A stretch of DNA of 64,000 bases from Haematococcus lacustris (taxonomy: Eukaryota; Chlorophyta; Chlorophyceae; Chlamydomonadales; Haematococcaceae). This document shows, one piece after another, positions 10,501-21,034 of this stretch. The stretch is taken from assembly GCA_030144725.1 (NCBI GenBank), contig JASKMD010000003.1, positions 4,539,890 to 4,603,889 on the forward strand. The letters run 5' to 3'. Position 1 is the first letter of the stretch. Each line of letters starts with the position of its first letter. Under the pieces are notes generated by a model. The model was given only the letters and a program-made list of their open reading frames with translations, made no database searches and was not told the DNA's origin. The position numbers and the translations under genes were made by a program.

Positions 10501-13500
10501 GGCAGGCGCTGCGGGCGAGCAGGCAGGCAGTGCGGGCGGGCGGGCGTACGGGGGCAGGCAAGTGGGTGTGCAGGCAACATGATCATGGTGCAGGGGGGGA
10601 GGGGTGGGGTCGCCCCCCCCGGCTGTGCCCTACATGGCCTCGTGACATCATCGGGATGTGCGCCTTCTTCTTCACCCCATGCTTGGCCTGAGCCGCTGCC
10701 TTGATTGCCCTGTGAGGGGCAGCCCAGCAGTGCCAAGGCGTGAGGCAGGGGCAGTGTCAGGGCAGGGCAGGGCTGGGCTGCTACAGTGGCCGGTCAGCAG
10801 CAGTGGATGGGGGCCGCAGGGCAGGGCAGGACAGGGTGGGGCAGGGTCAAGCAAGGGTGGAGCTGGGAGGGCAGCTGGGAGGGCTGAGTGTCTTAGAAGA
10901 TGGCAGGATGGCAGGTCAAAGGCCGGACAGGCTGCGTAGGCTGCCTTGTGTGCAGGGGTGTGTGCAGGGGTGTGTGCAGGGGTGTGTGCAGGGGTGTGTG
11001 CAGGGGTGTGTGCAGGGGTGTGTGCAGGGGTGTGTGCAGGGGTGTGTGCAGGGGTGTGTGCAGGGGGGTGTGCAGGGGGGTGTGCAGGGGGGTGTGCAGG
11101 GGGGTGTGCAGGGGGGTGTGCAGGGGGGTGTGCAGGGGGGTGTGCAGGGGGGTGTGCAGGGGGGTGTGCAGGGGGTGTGCAGGGGGTGTGCAGGGGGTGT
11201 GCAGGGGGGTGTGCAGGGGGGTGTGCAGGGGGGTGTGCAGGGGGGTGTGCAGGGGGTGTGCAGGGGGTGTGCAGGGGGGTGTGCAGGGGGTGTGCAGGGG
11301 GTGTGCAGGGGGTGTGCAGGGGGTGTGCAGGGGGTGTGCAGGGGGTGTGCAGGGGGTGTGCAGGGGGTGTGCAGGGGGGTGTGCAGGGGGTGTGCAGGGG
11401 TGTGTGCAGGGGGTGTGCAGGGGGTGTGCAGGGGGGTGTGCAGGGGGGTGTGCAGGGGGTGTGCAGGGGGTGTGCAGGGGGTGTGCAGGGGGGGTGCAGG
11501 GGGGTGTGCAGGGGGGTGTGCAGGGGGTGTGCAGGGGGGTGTGCAGGGGGGTGTGCAGGGGGGTGTGCAGGGGGGTGTGCAGGGGTGTGTGCAGGGGTGT
11601 GTGCAGGGGGTGTGCAGGGGGGTGTGCAGGGGGGTGTGCAGGGGGGTGTGCAGGGGGGTGTGCAGGGGGGTGTGCAGGGGGGTGTGCAGGGGGGTGTGCA
11701 GGGGGGTGTGCAGGGTGGGGTGTGCAGGGGGTGTGTGCAGGGGGGTGTGCAGGGGGGGGTGCAGGGGGGGGTGCAGGGGGGTGTGCAGGGGGGTGTGCAG
11801 GGGTGTGTGCAGGGGGGGGTGCAGGGGGGGGTGCAGGGGGGGTGCAGGGGGGGTGCAGGTGCAGTGCCGTGAGTCTGAAAGATTGAAAGCAGAGGCAGGT
11901 CAGAGGCTACGGGCTAGTCGGGCACTTAGTACCTCGTGCATCAGGGGCAGCAGGCAGCAGGGGGGCAGCAGGCGGGGCAGCAGGCGGGGCAGCAGGTGCG
12001 CGCTTGGTTACTGGTGTAAGGTGGATTACGTGTCGCGACCCTGGAAATGGAAATGGGGTATGTGATTGGGGGTGAGCTGCGTCAAGGGGTGAGCTGTGTA
12101 ACAATGGCAGGCTAGCAGGTCAGATGCTGCGTGCAGGAAGATGCCTGCCTGGTGTAAGCCTTTCTCAGTGCTTGGTGCAGGCTTGAGACAGGGCCAGGCA
12201 GGGCAGCAGGCAGGGCGCTTGGGTACTGGTGTATGGTGGAGGGGGCCTGGTGGGTGGGCCACTGCTTGCCTCATCTTCTTCACAAGCTCCTCCCTCCTGG
12301 CCTGTTGCAGAGGCACGGCGGCTGCGGCATCGCCACCGTCCTCCAACGCCTCGATCTCGTCAGACAACCTGCATCATCATCAGCAGCAGCAGCAACAACA
12401 TCATCATCGCCAGGGTTGGAAGTCCAGACACTGATAGCAGCAGCGATAGCAGCAGCCTCCCAGCTGCAGCCAAGGTGGAGGCAACAGCAGAGGAGCAGCA
12501 GAGGCAGTAGAAGAGGCTGCACCAGGACCTCAAACACCACAACTTACAGCTGCAGTTCACAGGAGCAGCAGCAGCAGCAGCAGTCAGGGTCAAGGGGCCT
12601 GAACACCTTCAGCCATGGCAACGGCCATTGTATGCCCCTTTGTCCTGAGAGGTCATAGGACCAATTCCTCAATCACACAAATGCCAGTACCAATTGGATT
12701 CGTCTTTTGATCTTTCTTTCTTCCTGTGTTTCATGCCCCCCTGCCTCACAACCCGCCTCCAATCTTAACCAGCCTGATCCATGCCCCATGCCCCTGCCCA
12801 CCCCAGGAGGAGAACCTCGCTCCCCGCCCCCCTCCCACCGACCCCGGCCCTGGGCCCAACCCACCTGTTAATACTCCAATCTAATCCATCCCGGCCTAGG
12901 TCCCCCTGCCGTCACCCCTGCCTCCTCCCTCAGCCCCTGCCCCTGCCCTGGAGGGGCACGCCCCTGCCCCTGCCCCAGAGAAACACCCCGTCCCCAGCCC
13001 CAGGCACCTTTCTCCAAACTCCACTCTATCCCAGCCTGGCCACTCTGCCCCAAGCCTCCATCCGCCCTTGAAAGGAGACCCCAGCACCCCACCGCCCGCC
13101 CCGCCCTCCCCCTCCCCCCCCTACCTGTCAATCTCTTCCTGTATGCTGCTCAGCTCACTGCTCTCACTCTTCTCCTCTTCATACCTGCAGTCAGGGCGGA
13201 CAGCCAGGCAGCCAGGTGGTCACTCTTTGCCTATCATACATCACACTTCCCCAGGTCCACAATCCTAGCCCAGGCGGGTGGACAGGTGCACGCCACACTC
13301 ACTGTCACTCACATTCTCACACTCTCCATGTGGACGCACCTCCCTGCCCAGCCTTGCATGCTTCCTCATCAACAGCTACCATTACCTGTTTTCTCCCGTG
13401 ATGAGCGAGGTTCATGCAAGCACAGTGCAGCAGTCCATGCGCCCATGACATGAGGCCTCACTTTTCAAACATCTCCGCGCGCTCTGCTCTCAGCCTGCTC

Positions 13501-16500
13501 AGCTCAGCCTCCACCTCTGCAGGGGCACAACAGCAGCGACACGACAGGAGGCAACGATGGAGCCACAGCCGCTGCTTTGCCATGCCGACACGCCAACCAT
13601 CTCAGCAATGCAATGACAACTGTACCCAACACACCAAATAGTCACAGAACCTAAAATATCCATTGCATGCTTGCAGGCATACACACCTACACTGCCACCA
13701 GGCCTAGCCAGCAACAGCAGCTTCACCCAACACCATTGCACTGATGGCATGTGCATAACCTCGCTGGCATGCGGACCAGGCATAGCCCCGCAGGCAAGCG
13801 CGCCCCTAGCTTCCACCCAGCTTCCACCCTGGGTTTGGGCAGCTTCTGCCCACCTTCCAGTGCCAGGGCGTCAGTGCGGCTGGCGTGGGCTGAGCGGCGC
13901 AGCAGCCGCCTCTCAGCTTCCCTGGCGGTGATGCGCCGCTCCAGCTTGTCGAGCATCTGGCAGGACAGACCACAGCTTAGGTGAACCTGCCCAGCCTTCA
14001 AGACATTTCAATAGACTCAGATCTCTTAGATCTCAGCTTCTCCTGCCCCTCTTGTGCATCAATGGCCAGGGGGGTCAGGGTCAGGGGGATCAGGCAAGGC
14101 CAGGGGCGCAGGGGGAGGTCTCTTGCTACTCATGCCACCCTCATCACTTTTAGTATTCTTTTGTTACTCGTGTCAATCTTATCCTTCATGATTGTCACCC
14201 TTGTCACTCTAACTCCCCATGCACTCATGACTCAGGCGGCGCATTGTGGCAAGGCCCAGGACTAATTGGACACACCCACTCTCATGCCTGCAGCTGTGCC
14301 TGCCTGCCTGCCTGCCTGCCTGCCGCCCAGGCTATGCCAGCGCCAGCCACACTTCAGTCACACCTCAGGTTTCAGTGAGATCTCCACCCTGACCCGGGCT
14401 GAGGCTTCATCCACCAGGTCCAGGGCCTTGTCGGGCAGGTAGCTGCAGGCAGCGGGGGATGGGTGTGGGAGGCAGGGGGCACACTCAACTGTGACCACCA
14501 GCTTGACACAGTTCAACAGTTTAAAAAGTCACACAGTTCAACAGTTCGACACAATCTAACAGAGTTTAACACACTAGCAGCTAATCAACGATGCCTAGTA
14601 GTAGCTATTCATAGCACAAGGAACACCAAGAAGCGTCATCAGGGGAGGCGGACCCGTCGCACCGATCAGTGATGTAGCGGTCGGAAAGAGTGACCGCCGC
14701 GATGAGTGCTGCATCGGCGATGCGTACAGTGTGGTGAGATTCGAGTTTAGCACGAAGGCCGCGCAGGATGGAGATGGTGTCCGACACGCTGGGCGGCTCT
14801 ACCACCACCTGCGGCAGTGAATGCATGGAGGGGTGATGAGAGGGCGAGTGAGGGGGGAGGGGGAGGGAAACGAATAGTTGTTGAATGTTGTTGAGTTGGG
14901 AAAGCCAGGCAGCCAGTGAGGATAGTTAGGGTGAGGGCGAGGGTGAGGTAGGGGTGCCTCATTGCCTGCGACCTGACCTGTTGGAACCTCCTCTCCAGCG
15001 CCGGGTCCTTCTCAATGAACTTCTTGTACTTGTCCGGTGAGGTGGCGCCTGACCGGGCAGGCAGGCAGCCAGCAGGCAGCAGCACGGCCAGGGAACCCTC
15101 ACCAGGGCCGATGCCAACACAGCCACATGCATGTCTCACATAACCCTACAGCACACGGCTACTCCTCCACAGCTTTACACACTCCTCCACCCCCCTATCC
15201 CCCTAACATGACATGCGTCCCGCCCCGCCCCGCCCGCTATTCTGCCCCTACTGCTGAGGTGTGTGGTTTACAGCCCTGGGGCCTGAGGCGTTCCCTGCTG
15301 CTGCTCTACCCTGACCCAGGCCTTGCTTGCCTGCTACCCCGCCCTGCGCCCCGCCCGCCCCGCCCTCCCCTGCCCCCCACCGCCTGCCCCTGCCCACCGA
15401 TGCAGCGCAGCTCGCCCCGCCCCAGCAGCGGCTTCAGCAGCACGCTGGCGTCCATGACCCCGCCACCCTGCTGCGCGTTGGGCCCAGTCACGTTGTGCAA
15501 GTCGTCAATGAACAGCACGAACCTGCGCCAGGGAAGGTAAGGGGAGGGGAGGGGGGCAGGAGGGGGAGCAGGGGTAGAGGCGGGGGCGGGAGGAGGGGCA
15601 GGGGATAGGGACGGGGATGGGGGGGAGGGCGCATATGATGGGAGCAGGGCAATAGAGCAGGGGGTGCATAGGCCAGGGTTGATGGGTTGGACATGGCTTG
15701 ATAAGCAAGCAGGATGCACACTAGGAGGGTAGTAGGGGGGCACGCCGCCAGGACATAACAGTCATGCTCCCTCACCATGCGCAACACAGGCGACATCCAG
15801 GTGGGTCCAGATGCCAGACAGACAGACACCCATCCAACCCATCAACGCCTGCCAGCCACAAACCCTGCCCCTAACCCTGCCCTCCCCCTACTGCTGCCCC
15901 TGCCCCCCATCGCTGCCGCAGTCCCTGCCCCTCCCCCAGCCCCTCCCCCTGCCCCTGCTCCTACCCCTGCCCCATAGTATTAGGGAACAGTTTGCTAGCC
16001 CGCTGCGTTGACAGGGACATGACAGCCAGGCACCTGCCTCCAGCCCTCCCCCCTACCCCCGCTCTCACCCCCCACCCCTCCCCCCAGCTGCTGCCCCGCC
16101 CCCCCACCTCTTGGCTGGGTTCTCCGTCAGCTCCTGCAGCACCCCCTTCAGCCGCTCCTCAAACTCACCCGGCATGAAGGCGCCTGCACCCGGCAACAGC
16201 GCTGGTGGGGCCTTGGGGGGCAGGGGGGGGGGGCTGGCTGGGGAGGGGCCAAGGGGAGGGGGTGGTACGAATGCGGCACAAATGGGCAGAGGGGGAGGGT
16301 GAGGGGGAGGTGGTACTGGAGAAACACAGAGAAGCCCTTGGCCTTATCCTCAAGGTGGTACTGAGTGAAACAGCTGGGCCAGAATCTAGCCCCTGGCCCT
16401 GACCCTAGCCACCCTCCCCCACCCCCACCCCCCGCCCATGTTTGATCAAGCTTGTCCTCAAGGGGGGAGGTGGTACTGAGGAAAACAGCCAGGGCAGGAC

Positions 16501-18394
16501 CCTGGCCCCGGACCCGGCCCAGCCCCTGGCCCTTACCCTAGCCACCCTCCCCCAGCCCCACCCCCCGCCCCCCCCACCTGCCATGAGGAGGCCCATGTCC
16601 AGGGCCATGACCTGCACGTCCCGCAGGGCCTCCGGCACATCCCCCGCTGCCACGCGCTGCGCCAGCCCCTCCACTAGGGCCGTCTGCGCAGGCACCAGGG
16701 GGAGCAGGGGCGGGGGGGGGGGGGGTCCAGGGGCAGGGGGGGGTCCGTTTGCGCAGATGCCTGATTCAACCAGTTATAGTACCAAAGTAAAACAGTCAAC
16801 AAAACAGTACCAAAACGCAGTAACATAGTAAAACAGTCAACAAGATCAATCCAAAGTGGCAGGTCAGAGGTCGCTTATTTTATCCCAGTTTGCGATGGCG
16901 CACTTGGCGAGCAATATCTTATCATCACAAGGTGACCACCAAAATAAGGCCTTCCAGTGTGTAGCGCCATACATAGCGCCAGGGAAATTTATGTATATGA
17001 ACATTTAAATACATTTTAGTACTCTCCCTACTGATTCGCGAGGCCCCGCAGTTTAGCGCCTGTGGGTGTGCTTCACATACTATAGACAGCCATCCCTTGC
17101 ATAACATGTCAACCCCTCTATGGTTTACACACTTCTTGCACAGGTCACCAAGTCAAGCCACCAGGTCACCAAGTCACAGCCACTGTACATGTGCGTCAAG
17201 TCACTAGACAGTCACTAGATTGGTCTTTGCACTAGATAGGGCACTGAACCTCCTCCGTGAAGGCATGGTGCTCCTGTGGCTGCTTGCATTGCCGGTATAC
17301 CTCTTCCTCCTCCTTTGAACACTCAAACTTGCGTTCCCGTGCGTTCACCCCTGCCACAGCCTTGATCAAGGCAAGCACCACAATAGCTGACTTGGTGCGG
17401 CCAGCCTCCCCTGCTGCTGCCCCAGCTTGGCCAGCCTCCCCGGCTGCTACCCCAGCCTAGCCAATCACCCCAACAGCTGACTTCGTGCGGCCAGCCATCC
17501 CGACTGATAAGTTGTCAACTACCCACCCCTCACTGGTGGCACTGCTATCGTCGCTGCTGCTGTTGTTCTATCGTCGCTGCTATTGTTGGCGCTGCTGGTG
17601 CTGCTATTGGCGCTACTGCTCGTGTTGCACACCAAACGTGCCTCAGTGCGTGTGGGAGTGGGCATGGCTTGTGCTGTTGGTGCTGGCTTAGGCTTGTTTT
17701 CAGAGCCCGATGGCCTGCCACGTTTGCGCATGGCTGGATCATCATCTGTTACTGCAGCTGGCTCGGCTTCACTCTTTACAATCGAGGGCCCTTTGATGGA
17801 GCATTTCATCGTCGGCTTTAAACTGTGTCGTCAGCACTAATGTCACGGACCGCGAAACGGTCCATCGCAACACCATTTACGCAGGTCAGAAAATTGTTTA
17901 ATCGTTTCGCAATTCAGTCAAAAATCACATTGTTTACTCGTTCGCATTTTCACGAGGCCAGAAAAACGAATCAAAAGGCAGAGTACGGTATCTCATTAAT
18001 ATACTAGATATGAGATGTAATTAAGAAGTCAAAGGTGGCTCACCTTCCCCACCCCCGGCTCCCCCAACACCACGGGGTTGTTCTTGGTGCGGCGGCACAG
18101 GATGTGGATTACCCTGACTCCACCAGCAGCAGCAGCAGCAGCAGCAGGCGGGGCAAGGGCAGCAGCGCATGAGCATGGGTGGGGAGGCCGGCTGGTCACC
18201 AGCAGTCAATCCTGACCCCTTCACTCCTCCTGCCCTTTACACCCCCCCTCCTCCCCCTCCCCCCTCCCCCCTCCCCCTGACCTGCGGATCTCGTCCGCCC
18301 GGCCCACCACGGGGTCCAGCTTGCCCTCCTTGGCCGCTGCTGTCAGGTCCACCGCGTACTTGGTCAGCGCGCTCTGCACCTCAGGCACAAGCTC
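4528..18394 (-). CDS. CLPB: ClpB/Hsp100-type AAA+ disaggregase (5' truncated by gap)
   Basis: Twenty-two exons join in phase: 18394-18282, 18113-18044, 16683-16578, 16183-16108, 15522-15398, 15048-14978, 14808-14663, 14442-14364, 13956-13854, 13516-13462, 13184-13125, 12368-12263, 10299-10176, 10002-9895, 9155-9091, 8776-8690, 8069-8029, 7785-7725, 7252-7042, 6293-6147, 5911-5774, 5146-4528. They give the linker, NBD1 (GEPGVGK Walker A, LFIDDLH Walker B, ALERRFQ), coiled-coil middle domain, NBD2 ([17 protein letters not shown] pore, [11 protein letters not shown]) and the C-terminal small domain. The product is an ATP-driven protein-unfolding hexamer that works with Hsp70. GGQLTE and [13 protein letters not shown] resemble eukaryotic Hsp101. 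Odd points: Walker B of NBD1 has DD where DE is usual, pore loop 1 reads AFMPGEFE instead of AKYRGEFE, part of the middle domain was not found, and single-base frameshifts occur at 7089-7093 and near 5093. A 170-residue Gly/Ala/Ser tail follows. The N-terminal Clp_N domain is not visible and would lie in or beyond the gap. Confidence 0.9.
5933..6075. repeat. (GGGGT)n microsatellite in ClpB intron
   Basis: About 28 uninterrupted copies of the pentamer TGGGG lie in the intron between the two last-but-one ClpB exons. The G-rich strand is antisense to the transcript. Confidence 0.95.
7386..7615. repeat. Minisatellite, 23-bp G-rich unit, ClpB intron
   Basis: A short (AGGGTC)n run at about 7397-7426 is followed by copies of a roughly 23-bp unit (gtgcagggggaggagggtgg) to 7612, with length variation in the G runs. 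Confidence 0.85.
8155..8945. repeat. Cluster of GT/GA-rich simple repeats, ClpB introns
   Basis: Separate runs of GGGGGT (8155-8193), GTGG(G) (8628-8685) and GTGAGAGTGAG (8846-8938) flank the small NBD2 exon at 8690-8776, so this exon is bracketed on both sides by low-complexity DNA. Confidence 0.8.
9206..9243. repeat. (CAGGGC)n, ClpB intron
   Basis: About six copies of the hexamer ccaggg, close to the exon carrying the second Walker A. Confidence 0.8.
10019..10086. repeat. (GGGTCA/GGGTCG)n, ClpB intron
   Basis: About eleven hexamers directly upstream (in transcript sense) of the exon that begins at 10002. The (GGGTCA) type recurs in several introns of this window. Confidence 0.85.
10947..11862. 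repeat. 0.9-kb minisatellite, GTGTGCAGGGG unit, ClpB intron
   Basis: About 70 tandem copies of an 11-14 bp unit (gtgtgcagggg with 3-7 G in the variable run) fill the intron between the middle-domain exon ending at 12263 and the exon starting at 10299. Unit-length classes (11, 12, 13 bp) occur in blocks, indicating stepwise slippage or unequal exchange. Each unit carries a tgcag resembling a splice acceptor on the plus strand, that is, opposite to the gene. Confidence 0.95.
17240..17809 (-). CDS. AT-hook protein nested in a ClpB intron (two probable exons)
   Basis: The upper exon begins with ATG at 17809 and encodes a Ser/Thr/Pro-rich polypeptide of about 96 residues with a canonical AT-hook core ([18 protein letters not shown]), which binds the minor groove of AT-rich DNA. 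A lower block, about 17410 down to a TAG near 17240, reads [20 protein letters not shown] and then an acidic, Cys-containing tail ([15 protein letters not shown], ending EEVQCPI). The join between them was not resolved. Both lie in an AT-richer tract (about 16745-18015) inside the first recovered ClpB intron and run in the same direction as ClpB. This could be a nested host gene or the protein of a mobile element; the family is not recognised. Confidence 0.5.
17853..17869. other. Short perfect hairpin
   Basis: ggaccg-cgaaa-cggtcc forms a 6-bp stem with a 5-nt loop, just upstream of the nested AT-hook ORF. No function can be assigned. Confidence 0.3.
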
Positions 18395-18500
18395 CTGCAC
18401 ACACCCAGCGCCAGGGGCTGGGCCGGGCTAAGCAGGTGGGGGGGGGCAGGTGGGGGGGACCAGGGGAGGGGGGGCAGGTAAGGGGGGGCAGGTGGGGGGG

Positions 18501-19000
18501 NNNNNNNNNNNNNNNNNNNNNNNNNNNNNNNNNNNNNNNNNNNNNNNNNNNNNNNNNNNNNNNNNNNNNNNNNNNNNNNNNNNNNNNNNNNNNNNNNNNN
18601 NNNNNNNNNNNNNNNNNNNNNNNNNNNNNNNNNNNNNNNNNNNNNNNNNNNNNNNNNNNNNNNNNNNNNNNNNNNNNNNNNNNNNNNNNNNNNNNNNNNN
18701 NNNNNNNNNNNNNNNNNNNNNNNNNNNNNNNNNNNNNNNNNNNNNNNNNNNNNNNNNNNNNNNNNNNNNNNNNNNNNNNNNNNNNNNNNNNNNNNNNNNN
18801 NNNNNNNNNNNNNNNNNNNNNNNNNNNNNNNNNNNNNNNNNNNNNNNNNNNNNNNNNNNNNNNNNNNNNNNNNNNNNNNNNNNNNNNNNNNNNNNNNNNN
18901 NNNNNNNNNNNNNNNNNNNNNNNNNNNNNNNNNNNNNNNNNNNNNNNNNNNNNNNNNNNNNNNNNNNNNNNNNNNNNNNNNNNNNNNNNNNNNNNNNNNN
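18501..19000. other. Assembly gap, 500 N
   Basis: Exactly 500 ambiguous bases, preceded by G-rich and followed by (CCCCG)n sequence. The round number suggests a placeholder of unknown true size. The missing ClpB 5' exons would be expected here or beyond. Confidence 0.98.
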
Positions 19001-20499
19001 CGCCCCGCCCCGCCCGCCCCGCCCCGCCCCGCCCCGCCCCGCCCCGCCCGCCCCGCCCCGCCCCGCCCCGCCCCGCCCCGCCCCGCCCCGCCCCGCCCCG
19101 CCCCGCCCCGCCCCGCCCCGCCCCGCCCCGCCCCGCCCCGCCCCGCCCCGCCCCGCCCCGCCCCGCCCCGCCCCCCGCCCCGCCCCGCCCCGCCCCGGCC
19201 CCGCCCCGCCCCGCCCCGCCCCGCCCCGCCCCGCCCCGCCCCGCCCCGCCCCGCCCCGCCCCGCCCCGCCCCGCCCCGCCCCGCCCCGCCCCGCCCCGCC
19301 CCGCCCCGCCCCGCCCCGCCCGCCCCGCCCCGCCCCGCCCCGCCCCGCCCGCCCCGCCCCGCCCCGCCCCGCCCCGCCCCGCCCCGCCCCGCCCCGCCCC
19401 GCCCCGCCCCGCCCCGCCCCGCCCCCGCCCCGCCCCCGCCCCGCCCCGCCCCGCCCCGCCCCGCCCCGCCCCGCCCCGCCCCGCCCCGCCCCGCCCCCGC
19501 CCCGCCCCGCCCCGCCCCGCCCCGCCCCCGCCCCGCCCCGCCCGCCCCGCCCCGCCCCGCCCCGCCCCGCCCCGCCCCGCCCCGCCCCGCCCCGCCCCGC
19601 CCCGCCCCGCCCCGCCCCGCCCCGCCCCGCCCCGCCCCGCCCCGCCCCGCCCCGCCCCCGCCCCGCCCCGCCCCGCCCCGCCCCGCCCCGCCCCGCCCCG
19701 CCCCGCCCCGCCCCGCCCCGCCCCGCCCCGCCCCGCCCCCGCCCCGCCCCGCCCCGCCCCGCCCCGCCCCGCCCCGCCCCGCCCCGCCCCCGCCCGCCCC
19801 GCCCGCCCGCCCCGCCCCGCCCCGCCCCGCCCCGCCCCGCCCCGCCCTCCGCCCCGCCCCGCCCCGCCCCCGCCCCGCCCCGCCCCGCCCCGCCCCGCCC
19901 CCGCCCCGCCCCGCCCCCGCCCCGCCCCGCCCCGCCCCGCCCCGCCCCGCCCCGCCCCGCCCCCGCCCCGCCCCGCCCCGCCCCGCCCCGCCCCGCCCCG
20001 CCCCGCCCCGCCCGCCCCGCCCCGCCCCGCCCCGCCCCGCCCCGCCCCGCCCCGCCCCGCCCCGCCCCGCCCCGCCCCGCCCCGCCCCGCCCCGCCCCGC
20101 CCCGCCCCGCCCCGCCCCGCCCCGCCCCGCCCCGCCCCGCCCCGCCCCGCCCCGCCCCGCCCCGCCCCGCCCCGCCCCGCCCCGCCCGCCCCGCCCCGCC
20201 CCGCCCCGCCCCGCCCCGCCCGCCCCGCCCCGCCCCGCCCCGCCCCGCCCCGCCCCGCCCCGCCCCGCCCGCCCCGCCCCGCCCCGCCCCGCCCCGCCCC
20301 GCCCCGCCCCGCCCCGCCCCGCCCCGCCCCGCCCCGCCCCGCCCCGCCCCGCCCCGCCCCGCCCCGCCCCGCCCCGCCCCGCCCCGCCCCGCCCCGCCCC
20401 GCCCCGCCCCGCCCCGCCCCGCCCCGCCCCGCCCCGCCCCGCCCCGCCCCGCCCCGCCCCGCCCCGCCCCGCCCCGCCCCGCCCCAGCCCAGCCCAGCC
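19001..20499. repeat. 1.5-kb (CCCCG)n satellite-like array
   Basis: About 300 copies of CCCCG with occasional 4-bp or 6-bp units (CCCG, CCCCCG), and a run of CCCAG at the right end. Both strands are stop-free in several frames, giving spurious ORFs of 700-800 codons that should not be annotated. The minus strand, the sense strand of ClpB, is (GGGGC)n and could form G-quadruplexes. Confidence 0.97.
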
Positions 20500-21034
20500 C
20501 CGCCGAATTCATAATAGCTGGTAGTTTGAACATATACAACAACGGGAAAAAAACAAAGGCGGGCTGCGCTATGGCCCGTGGCGTGGGGTGCAGGGATAGG
20601 TGCAGTGATGTATTGCGGGTTATCTCTTGAGCCATGGGGGGTCCGCAAATGGCGTCGGTGACATGTGCAATGCTAATGTGCCCACGACACTGCAGCGTTA
20701 GCACTTTGCGAGGCCCGTAAATTGGCCTACATGCCCCTGACCGCGGGCCCAACCGTGGCCGCGCGGGCGAAAGCGGCATCACGGGACCGACCATCGCCCG
20801 CATCGGTCTCCATGCCGCCGGCCGCGGCCGCACGCCTACAAAACGTCGCGAACATCTTTCACCAGCACCACAGAGTGTCCTCCCATTCACCTTAGGCCCC
20901 TGACATGAGGTAAGGCGGACGCGGTCCGGCAGCATTCTGCCCCAGTGCCCAACTTGATGCCACCCCAGCTTCCGGCCCAGCTTCCGGGCTGCAGCAACCC
21001 CGGGCCGGCCTGCTCCACTGTGCGCAGGGCCGCA
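20500..21034. other. No gene recognised
   Basis: Ordinary complexity returns abruptly with gaattcataatag. I looked here on the minus strand for the ClpB N-terminal (Clp_N) domain and saw none. The 3' part is probably the promoter and 5' UTR of the plus-strand glycoprotein gene. Confidence 0.35.

Noticed and set aside
10947..11862. CRISPR-like regular repeat
   Set aside because: Units are contiguous with no unique spacers; it is a minisatellite.
10740..12065. 300-440 codon frames rich in VCRG/VQG/CAG repeats
   Set aside because: Translation of the intronic GTGTGCAGGGG minisatellite on the strand opposite to ClpB.
18169..20935. Open frames of 700-835 codons on both strands over (CCCCG)n and the N gap
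   Set aside because: They result from a stop-free pentamer and ambiguous bases; there is no start, splice or domain evidence.
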